Assembly (NCBI GenBank): GCA_036397875.1
Contig: DASWIC010000295.1
Location: 1-5,491, forward strand
From: SG8-41 sp036397875
GTDB taxonomy: Bacteria > Pseudomonadota > Gammaproteobacteria > Burkholderiales > SG8-41
Direction of reading: 5' to 3'
Length of the DNA stretch: 5,491 nucleotides
The translations under genes were made by a program, and so were the position numbers. The notes below the pieces were generated by a model that saw only the letters and a list, made by a program, of their open reading frames with translations, did no database searches and was not told the origin of the DNA. Numbering within the stretch: the first letter of the stretch is position 1; each line of letters starts with the position of its first letter. Below are positions 1 through 4,388 of this stretch, one piece after another.

Positions 1-146
1 CGCCCCTTGACCTCGAAGATTTTCCGGACCGCCGCCGCATTGGAGGCGTCCGCGCCGAGGCCATACACGGTCTCGGTGGGAAAGGCGACCAGCCCCCCCG
101 CACGGAGAATGGCTACGGCCTGTTCAAGCTCACTGTCGCCGACCAC
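1..146 (-). CDS. Threonylcarbamoyl-AMP synthase (Sua5/YrdC/TsaC family), N-terminal part, cut by window edge
   Basis: Only the first 48 codons are inside the window; the rest lies beyond position 1. Family members make L-threonylcarbamoyladenylate from threonine, bicarbonate and ATP, the first step of the t6A37 modification of ANN-decoding tRNAs, in the cytosol. The visible protein has the family's N-terminal signature: an A-x-L-x-x-G-G-LVAFPTETVYGLGADA stretch (about residues 10-30), followed by AAAVRKIFEVKGR (about 33-48), the usual KxR-type nucleotide-binding segment. The start is inferred as GTG at 146-144, four bases after the stop of the DJ-1-family gene. No in-frame ATG or GTG lies just upstream and I see no Shine-Dalgarno, so translational coupling to the upstream gene is likely. 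It is the last visible gene of the minus-strand operon. Whether it is the short TsaC or long Sua5 form cannot be told. The family call is firm; the exact start is less sure. Confidence 0.88.
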   Translation of the reverse strand, partial: MVGDSELEQAVAILRAGGLVAFPTETVYGLGADASNAAAVRKIFEVKG

Positions 147-150
147 AGAC

Positions 151-831
151 TCAGGCGCCGCAGTAGAGCCGCGCGGCGCGGCGTGCCTGCTCGAGTCGGG
201 CGGCGTGCTGCGGCGCGCGCTTGCGGCGCTCTTCCTCGACGATGTCGGCGTCGGCGGTCGTTGGATGCCCTGAATTGAACGGGGGCGCGGGGTGGTACTC
301 GAGCCCGAGCTGGATCGATTTCGCGACCCTGACGCCGAATGCTTCGCTGGCGACGGTAAGGCCGAAATCGATGCCGGCGGTGACGCCGCCGCCGGTAATG
401 CGGTTGCGGTCGATGACCACCCGGTCCGCTACCGGGGTGGCGCCGAAGATCGGCAGCAGATCGAGCGAAGCCCAGTGCGTGGTGGCGCGATAGCCCTTGA
501 GCAGCCCTGCCGCCCCCAGCACCAGAGCTCCGGTGCAGACCGACGTTACATACTTCGCCCGCTGTGCCTGGCGCCGCAGGAATTCGAGCGTTTCCGCGTC
601 CTCCATCTGCGCGCCAATACCGGGACCGCCCGGCACGAACACGAGGTCGACCTGCGGGGCGGCTGCGATCGTGGTGTCCGGGATGATCCTGATCCCGCTT
701 TGGGCCTTGACCGGCTGCAGCGACTTGGCGATTACCTTCACTTCGCTATGCGGCAGGCGCGTCAGAACCTCATGCGGACCGGCGAAATCGAGTTGCGTCA
801 GGTCGGGAAATATCAGCATGCCGATGATCAT
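151..831 (-). CDS. inhA: DJ-1/PfpI family protein, probable isonitrile (isocyanide) hydratase
   Basis: A 226-residue cytosolic DJ-1/PfpI-fold protein. It closely resembles pseudomonad isonitrile hydratase InhA (about 228 residues), which hydrates isonitriles to N-substituted formamides. Visible features: LDFAGPHE near the N-terminus with Asp15; PGGPGIGAQMED (67-78); the nucleophile elbow VTSVCTGALVLGAAGLL with Cys99 and Thr100; ATTHW (116-120); TGGGVTAGIDF (146-156); and LEYHPAPPFNSG (177-188), a segment shared with InhA. Cys99, Thr100 and Asp15 match the Cys/Thr/Asp set I recall as important in that enzyme. The ATG at 831 has a strong AGGAGG six bases upstream. The gene starts 19 nt after the far stop of the recoded OsmC-family frame, so the two should be co-transcribed. 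The C-terminus (about 199-224) is an Arg/Ala-rich helix. Substrate is inferred from similarity only; another DJ-1-family hydratase or an amidase-like protein is possible. Confidence 0.85.
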   Translation of the reverse strand: MIIGMLIFPDLTQLDFAGPHEVLTRLPHSEVKVIAKSLQPVKAQSGIRIIPDTTIAAAPQVDLVFVPGGPGIGAQMEDAETLEFLRRQAQRAKYVTSVCTGALVLGAAGLLKGYRATTHWASLDLLPIFGATPVADRVVIDRNRITGGGVTAGIDFGLTVASEAFGVRVAKSIQLGLEYHPAPPFNSGHPTTADADIVEEERRKRAPQHAARLEQARRAARLYCGA

Positions 832-837
832 GGGAAA

Positions 838-843
838 CCTCCT
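838..843 (-). promoter_or_regulatory. Ribosome binding site of the isonitrile hydratase-like gene
   Basis: On the minus strand the sequence reads AGGAGG, six bases before the ATG at 831. It is a consensus Shine-Dalgarno. It lies immediately after the second stop (853-851) of the OsmC-family frame, which fits that stop being the true end of the upstream gene. Confidence 0.85.
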
Positions 844-850
844 GCGCCCA

Positions 851-1288
851 TCACGCTTCGGTGCGCACTTCGACCGTCACATCCGGCGTCGCGACCGCGA
901 CGCTGCCGTAGAGCGGTCAGCGGCCCTTGAAGCGCTCGATCAGGTCGTTGCCCTGCGCGCGCGTCACGCCCTTCAGGTCGAAACGCAGGCGAATGGTGTT
1001 GAAGACCGTCAGATCCTTGCGCACGGGGTTGGCGCGATCGATCGCGCCTTCGATCTCGACGCGGATCCGCGGCGCAAGCTGCTGCTCCCGGCCGATCACC
1101 TGCACCAGCTCGACCCCGCAGGCGGCGATGCCCGCGAGAAAGAGCTCCGCCGGCGTCAGCGCCTCGCCCGGACAGCCGTTTTGTACCGGGCCGTCTACGA
1201 TGAAATGATGATTACGGGTATTGCAAAGGACCCGCCCGAACGTGTCGGTGGAGCGGGCGTGCACCGTGTAGCCTCGAACTTCTGCCAT
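851..1288 (-). CDS. OsmC-like protein with in-frame UGA at the second active-site cysteine; candidate selenoprotein
   Basis: OsmC/Ohr-family proteins are cytosolic homodimers that reduce organic hydroperoxides with two cysteines, one on the central helix and one in a C-terminal CPxx motif. From ATG 1288 the frame gives 123 residues to TGA 919-917, then 21 more codons to TGA 853-851, totalling 145 residues if the first TGA is decoded. About 140 is normal for the family. Seen: DGPVQNGCPGEALTPAELFL (32-51), then IAACGVELVQ with Cys57 as the first active-site Cys, and FKGR-[UGA]-PLYGSVAVAT around position 124. E. coli OsmC and Ohr have their second Cys at about 124-125, in a CP(Y/L) motif. A protein ending at residue 123 would lack this residue and the last strand. 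A GGUC-loop hairpin follows the UGA at SECIS distance. Start support: AAGGAG five bases upstream; it lies 21 nt after purC. Alternatives: Cys-to-stop mutation, sequencing error, or a truncated protein. The family is sure, recoding is likely. Confidence 0.78.
886..903 (-). promoter_or_regulatory. Candidate bacterial SECIS hairpin
   Basis: On the minus-strand mRNA the sequence is GCGUCGC-GGUC-GCGACGC, a perfect 7-bp stem closed by a GGUC loop. The stem starts 13 nt after the UGA and the loop's first G is nucleotide 21 after it, inside the usual window of about 16-37 nt. As I recall it, the E. coli fdhF SECIS has the same GGUC apical loop 18 nt after its UGA, and SelB reads the loop G and U. Difference: the bulged U of the fdhF 5' arm is here a U (900) paired with A (889). 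Caveat: alternating GTC/GCG codons for Val and Ala easily make GC palindromes, so part of this pairing could be chance. Confidence 0.62.
917..919 (-). other. In-frame UGA, candidate selenocysteine codon (position 124)
   Basis: TGA interrupts the OsmC-family frame between FKGR and PLYGSV. In relatives this position is a cysteine followed by proline, and TGC to TGA is a single-base difference. Selenocysteine most often replaces catalytic redox cysteines in bacterial oxidoreductases, which is the case here. The frame stays open and family-like downstream, and the hairpin at 886-903 supports recoding. The sel machinery is not in this window. Confidence 0.72.
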
Positions 1289-1293
1289 GCGAA

Positions 1294-1299
1294 CTCCTT
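1294..1299 (-). promoter_or_regulatory. Ribosome binding site of the OsmC-like gene
   Basis: The minus strand reads AAGGAG five bases before the ATG at 1288. This good Shine-Dalgarno fixes the start and sits in the 21-nt gap after purC, so the gene appears to be actively translated rather than a relic. Confidence 0.8.
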
Positions 1300-1309
1300 T
1301 TCCTGAAGA

Positions 1310-2200
1310 TCAGGACGCCAGCAGGCGCAGCACTTCCTGGTACTTCTCCGAGGTCTTCTTCAATACGTCGGGCGGCAGCTTCGGCGCGGGCGCCTGCTTG
1401 TTCCAGGGCTGGGTCTCGAGCCAGTCGCGCACGATCTGCTTGTCGAAGGACGGCGGGCTCATGCCGGTGCGGTACTCGGCCGCCGGCCAGAACCGGGAGG
1501 AATCGGGCGTGAGGATCTCATCGATGAGGACGAGCCCGCCCGTCTCGTCAGTCCCGAACTCGAACTTGGTGTCGGCGATGATGATGCCCCTCGTCTTCGC
1601 GTACGCGGCGGCCTCGCTGTAGAGCCGTATCGACACCGCGCGCACCTTTTCGGCGAGGCCGGCGCCGACGATTTTCTCCGCCTCCGCAAAGGAGATGTTC
1701 TCGTCATGCTGCCCCGCCGGCGCCTTGGTGGCGGGGGTGAAGATCGCCTCCGGCAGCTGCTGCGCTTCCTTGAGGCCCGCGGGCAGCTTGATCCCGCAGA
1801 TCATTCCGCTCTTCTGGTAATCCTTCCATCCCGAGCCGATGAGGTAGCCGCGCACCACCGCCTCGATCTTGAGCGGGTCCAGTTTGCGCACCACCATCGC
1901 GCGCCCCGCCACCTGCCAACGCTCATCCGGCGCCACGACCGATTCGGGCGCGACGTTGGTCAGGTGGTTCGCGATGACATGCCCGAGCTTGCGGAACCAG
2001 AAAAACGACATCTCGGTCAGCACGCGCCCCTTCTCCGGGATCGGGTCGGGCATGATCACGTCGAACGCCGACAGCCGGTCGGTCTGGATCACGAGCAGCC
2101 GCTCGGCGCCCGCCGCATAGAGGTCGCGGACCTTGCCGCGGTGCAGGAATTTCAGGCTCTTGATGCTCGACTCAAAGAGGGTGGAGTGGTTGGGGGTCAT
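1310..2200 (-). CDS. purC: Phosphoribosylaminoimidazole-succinocarboxamide synthase (SAICAR synthetase)
   Basis: PurC joins CAIR and aspartate with ATP to give SAICAR in cytosolic purine synthesis. The 296-residue protein carries the family signatures in order: RGKVRDLY (21-28), the glycine-rich ATP-binding start; TDRLSAFDV (40-48); GRVLTEMSFFWF (58-69); EAVVRGYLIGSGWKDY (113-128); IFTPATKAPAGQHDENIS (153-170); IIADTKFEFG (207-216); and LIDEILTPDSSRFW (225-238). The length matches the longer SAICAR synthases of about 290-300 residues found in many proteobacteria and in yeast, rather than the short type of about 240 residues. The ATG at 2200 shares one base with the purE stop (TAATG), so translation is probably coupled to purE. 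The frame stays open upstream across purE, but that part is antisense-phase shadow; the conserved start is at MTPNHSTLFE. No missing key residues were noticed. Confidence 0.97.
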   Translation of the reverse strand: MTPNHSTLFESSIKSLKFLHRGKVRDLYAAGAERLLVIQTDRLSAFDVIMPDPIPEKGRVLTEMSFFWFRKLGHVIANHLTNVAPESVVAPDERWQVAGRAMVVRKLDPLKIEAVVRGYLIGSGWKDYQKSGMICGIKLPAGLKEAQQLPEAIFTPATKAPAGQHDENISFAEAEKIVGAGLAEKVRAVSIRLYSEAAAYAKTRGIIIADTKFEFGTDETGGLVLIDEILTPDSSRFWPAAEYRTGMSPPSFDKQIVRDWLETQPWNKQAPAPKLPPDVLKKTSEKYQEVLRLLAS

Positions 2201-2727
2201 TACTTGAGGTCGGGGAGCTTCGCCGCAAGAACGGCATCCGCCTGTTTCTGCCGGAACGCCGAGAGCTTTTTCGCCAGCGCCGCGTCCTCGAGCGCGAGCA
2301 TCGCAACCGCGAAGAGCCCGGCGTTGGCGGCGCCGGCGTCCCCGATGGCAAAGGTCGCGACCGGGATTCCCTTCGGCATCTGCACCATGGACAACAGCGA
2401 ATCCAGCCCCTGAAGGTGCTTGGAGGGGATCGGAACGGCAAGGACCGGCAACGTTGTCTTGGCCGCGACGACGCCGGCGAGGTGGGCGGCGCCGCCCGCC
2501 CCGGCGATGAAGCATTTCGCGCCCTGCTTCACCAGGCCCTCGACCCACTCGATCAGGGCATCGGGTGAGCGGTGCGCGGAGAGCGCGCGTGCCTCGTGCG
2601 CGATTCCGAAGTCGGCGAGGCTGCGCGCGGCGTGCTGCATGACCTCCCAGTCGCTGCTGCTGCCCATGACGATGCCGACCAGATTCTTCTTCACGGCGGG
2701 TGCCCCGGCTTTTTTTGGAGCCCACAT
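2200..2727 (-). CDS. purE: N5-carboxyaminoimidazole ribonucleotide mutase (PurE, class I)
   Basis: PurE class I moves the carboxylate of N5-CAIR to carbon to give CAIR, the substrate of PurC encoded just downstream. The 175-residue protein shows GIVMGSSSDW (18-27), the phosphate-binding loop; ALSAHRSPD (48-56) with His52 matching the catalytic His of E. coli PurE; IAGAGGAAHLAGVVAA (74-89); VPIPSKHLQGLDSLLSMVQM (98-117); and ATFAIGDAGAANAGLFA (124-140). HLAG replaces the common HLPG. The first dozen residues (MWAPKKAGAPAVKK) are an extra basic tail before the fold. The ATG at 2727 has AGGTG seven bases upstream. It is the first gene of the minus-strand operon. The purK partner usually needed with class I PurE is not in the window. 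Confidence 0.96.
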   Translation of the reverse strand: MWAPKKAGAPAVKKNLVGIVMGSSSDWEVMQHAARSLADFGIAHEARALSAHRSPDALIEWVEGLVKQGAKCFIAGAGGAAHLAGVVAAKTTLPVLAVPIPSKHLQGLDSLLSMVQMPKGIPVATFAIGDAGAANAGLFAVAMLALEDAALAKKLSAFRQKQADAVLAAKLPDLK

Positions 2728-2734
2728 TTTATCG

Positions 2735-2739
2735 CACCT
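2735..2739 (-). promoter_or_regulatory. Ribosome binding site of purE
   Basis: The minus strand reads AGGTG seven bases before the ATG at 2727. It is a moderate Shine-Dalgarno and supports the longer start with the basic N-terminal tail. I could not pick out a convincing purE promoter in the upstream 150 bases. Confidence 0.55.
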
Positions 2740-2751
2740 GCATGGCCCGGG

Positions 2752-2780
2752 TTGAGCGGATGGCGCGCCGCTGCTAAGAT
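2752..2780 (+). promoter_or_regulatory. Possible sigma-70 promoter for the MmgE/PrpD gene
   Basis: TTGAGC (2752-2757) and TAAGAT (2775-2780) are separated by exactly 17 bases; each matches four of six consensus positions. A transcript starting near 2787 would have a leader of about 90 nt containing the hairpin at 2809-2826. The call rests on sequence pattern only. Confidence 0.45.
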
Positions 2781-2808
2781 TTTTTGCGTCGCAGCCGCCC
2801 CGGGCGAA

Positions 2809-2826
2809 GCGCCGCGGGTGCGGCGC
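2809..2826 (+). repeat. Perfect 7-bp GC hairpin in the leader of the MmgE/PrpD gene
   Basis: GCGCCGC and GCGGCGC are perfect reverse complements around a GGGT loop. The hairpin lies about 50 bases before the start codon in the divergent intergenic region. It could be an operator or an mRNA structure; no U-run follows, so it is not a standard terminator. In DNA this GC-rich it could be chance. Confidence 0.4.
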
Positions 2827-2868
2827 CCTCGGCAGTACTCCCGCCAGCCGGCCGGATCATTCAGGATC

Positions 2869-2872
2869 GGAG
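2869..2872 (+). promoter_or_regulatory. Ribosome binding site of the MmgE/PrpD gene
   Basis: GGAG lies four bases before the ATG at 2877 and seven before the adjacent in-frame ATG at 2880. The spacing favours 2880 slightly; the two starts differ by one methionine. An in-frame TTG at 2784 has no such site and would add low-complexity residues. Confidence 0.6.
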
Positions 2873-2876
2873 ATCG

Positions 2877-4280
2877 ATGATGAAGACAGCTTCCGCCAGC
2901 GATGCCAAGGCGTCGCCCCTGATCAAGAAACTGTCGGCGTACATCGCCGGCGCGCTGAAGCGGCCGCTGCCGCAGGACGTGCTCGAGAAGACGAAGCACC
3001 ACGTGCTCGACACGGTCGCGGCGATGGTTTCCGGCTCGCGGCTGCTGCCCGGGAAAAAGGCGATCGCCTACGCGAAATCCCTGGGCGGCGTGAAGGAGGC
3101 GTGCGTGGTCGGCGCGCGCGCAGTCACGAGCGCCCAGCACGCGGCGCTCGCCAACGGCATGCTGGGCCATGCCGACGAGACCGACGACTCCCACGCGCCC
3201 TCCCTCTGCCATCCCGGCTGCGCCATCGTGCCCGCGGCGCTCGCGCTGGCCGAGCGCGAGAACCGCAACGGCACGGCGTTTCTGCGCGCGGTGGCGCTGG
3301 GCTACGACGTTGGCACCCGGCTCAACCTGGCGCTGCACGACTACGACTTCCGGGACGCCGGGCACTCCAGCCACAGCTTCGGTCCGAGCTTCGGTGCCGC
3401 GGCCGCCGCCGGCGCGCTCGCGGGCCTTGACGCCGACCAGGCGCGCTGGCTGCTCTCCTACGCCGCGCAGCAGTGCTCCGGCATCTCGTGCTGGATGCGC
3501 GACGAGGAGCACATCGAGAAGGCCTTCGATTTCGGCGGCATGCCGGCGCGCAACGGCGTGGTCGCCGCGACCATGGTGGCGGCGGGATTCACCGGCGTGG
3601 ACGACGTGTTTTCCGGCGAGCGCAATTTCTTCGTGGCCTACGACGAGTCGCGGCGCATCGGCAAGGCGCCCGAGCCGCAGCGCCTGGTGCAGGGGCTCGG
3701 CTCCACCTATGAGATCCTGAACACCAACATCAAGCGCTGGTCGGTGGGGTCCCCCATCCAGGCGCCGCTCGACTCCCTGCTCGATCTCATCCGCGCGCAC
3801 GGGATCCGCGCCGGCGACGTCGAGAAGCTCACCGTGCGCGTGTCGCAGCAGGGCGCCAACACCACCGACAACCGGACCATGCCCGACATCTGCATGCAGC
3901 ACATGTGCGCCGTGATGCTGGCGGACGGCATCGTCACCTTCGCGTCCGCGCACGACGAGAAACGCATGAAGGACCCGAAGCTGCTCGCCTTGAGAGGCCG
4001 CATCGAATTGGTCGGCGACGAGGCGCTGACGCGCGCGCTGCCCTCGCGCCAGGGCATCGTCGAGCTGAAGCTGAAGGACGGCCGTGAATTGCGGCACCAC
4101 ACCCGCGCGGTGCGCGGCACCGCGCAGAATCCCATGACGCGGGCGGAGGTGGACGAGAAGGCCTATCACCTGATGGCGCCCGTACTGGGCAAGACCCGCG
4201 CGCGCAGCATGTGCGATGCCGCGTGGACGCTGGACCGGCGCGCCAACATGCGGACGCTCCGTCCGCTACTCCGGGTTTAA
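2877..4280 (+). CDS. MmgE/PrpD family protein
   Basis: A 467-residue cytosolic protein of the MmgE/PrpD fold. The family includes 2-methylcitrate dehydratase and cis-aconitate decarboxylase, cofactor-free enzymes that act on polycarboxylates, plus many members of unknown substrate. Visible: the N-terminal helical domain HHVLDTVAAMVSGS (41-54); VVGARAVTSAQHAALANGML (77-96); the family hallmark HADETDDSHAPSLCHPG (98-114), a variant of DyDDxH...HPG; GYDVGTRL (142-149); HSFGPSFGAAAAAGALAGL (166-184); and a C-terminal domain with SVGSPIQAPLDSLLDLI (289-305) and KLTVRVSQQG (317-326). Length is normal for the family. The acyl-CoA dehydrogenase downstream suggests a role in acyl or organic-acid catabolism, but the substrate cannot be named; calling it prpD would overreach. 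The TAA stop falls inside the first heptamer of the repeat that follows. The start is ATG 2877 or 2880. Confidence 0.9.
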   Translation: MMKTASASDAKASPLIKKLSAYIAGALKRPLPQDVLEKTKHHVLDTVAAMVSGSRLLPGKKAIAYAKSLGGVKEACVVGARAVTSAQHAALANGMLGHADETDDSHAPSLCHPGCAIVPAALALAERENRNGTAFLRAVALGYDVGTRLNLALHDYDFRDAGHSSHSFGPSFGAAAAAGALAGLDADQARWLLSYAAQQCSGISCWMRDEEHIEKAFDFGGMPARNGVVAATMVAAGFTGVDDVFSGERNFFVAYDESRRIGKAPEPQRLVQGLGSTYEILNTNIKRWSVGSPIQAPLDSLLDLIRAHGIRAGDVEKLTVRVSQQGANTTDNRTMPDICMQHMCAVMLADGIVTFASAHDEKRMKDPKLLALRGRIELVGDEALTRALPSRQGIVELKLKDGRELRHHTRAVRGTAQNPMTRAEVDEKAYHLMAPVLGKTRARSMCDAAWTLDRRANMRTLRPLLRV

Positions 4281-4373
4281 AGTCTAAGGTTTAAGGTCTA
4301 GAGTCTAATGTCGGGGGGGCCGGTGGGTTCACCGGCTGGCAACCTTAGACCTTAAACTTTAGACCTTAGACTT
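4275..4373. repeat. Heptamer-repeat palindrome (MITE-like or regulatory intergenic element)
   Basis: The left arm is five tandem 7-mers of form GTYTARN (GTTTAAA, GTCTAAG, GTTTAAG, GTCTAGA, GTCTAAT; 4275-4309). The right arm is four 7-mers in the opposite orientation (CTTAGAC, CTTAAAC, TTTAGAC, CTTAGAC; 4344-4371). The ends AAGTCTAAGGT at 4280-4290 and 4363-4373 are perfect 11-bp inverted repeats. A GC hairpin sits in the middle. The AT-rich arms contrast with the surrounding GC-rich coding DNA. No target-site duplication was found. It fills the gap between the MmgE/PrpD gene and the acyl-CoA dehydrogenase and overlaps the former's stop codon. It could be a non-autonomous repeat element, a protein-binding array or an mRNA stem; which one is unknown. 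Confidence 0.8.
4319..4336 (+). repeat. Central GC hairpin of the heptamer palindrome
   Basis: GCCGGTG-GGTT-CACCGGC is a perfect 7-bp stem with a 4-base loop, preceded by a run of seven Gs (4313-4319). It forms the tip of the larger palindrome. No T-run follows directly, so it is not a classic intrinsic terminator, although the whole structure could slow transcription between the two genes. Confidence 0.6.
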
Positions 4374-4388
4374 CGATTCAATTTACCG

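Noticed and set aside
917..1288. OsmC-like gene as a simple 123-residue protein
   Set aside because: It would end just before the family's second active-site residue, while the same frame continues with a family-like C-terminus to a stop next to the following gene's ribosome binding site. Kept only as an alternative.
497..1306. Plus-strand open frame opposite the OsmC-like and DJ-1-like genes
   Set aside because: No recognisable domain. The minus strand has two genes with motifs and ribosome binding sites over the same span.
2201..2725. Upstream extension of the purC frame to about 471 residues
   Set aside because: The extension lies over purE in another frame and is Arg-rich; the conserved PurC N-terminus begins at ATG 2200, overlapping the purE stop.
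2784..2876. TTG start giving a longer MmgE/PrpD protein
   Set aside because: The added residues are Arg/Pro/Ala-rich, lack a ribosome binding site and run through the leader hairpin; ATG 2877/2880 has GGAG upstream.
2691..4169. Long minus-strand open frame (492 codons) opposite the MmgE/PrpD gene
   Set aside because: Its translation is Arg/His/Gly/Val-rich low-complexity with no family motifs; it is the mirror of a GC-rich plus-strand gene with clear family signatures.
4313..4345. Intrinsic terminator after the MmgE/PrpD gene
   Set aside because: The GC hairpin is followed by TGGCAACC rather than a T-run, and the whole structure is better described as a palindromic repeat.
4275..4373. CRISPR array or tRNA gene in the heptamer region
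   Set aside because: Units are only 7 bases with no spacers, and the fold has no cloverleaf or anticodon arm.
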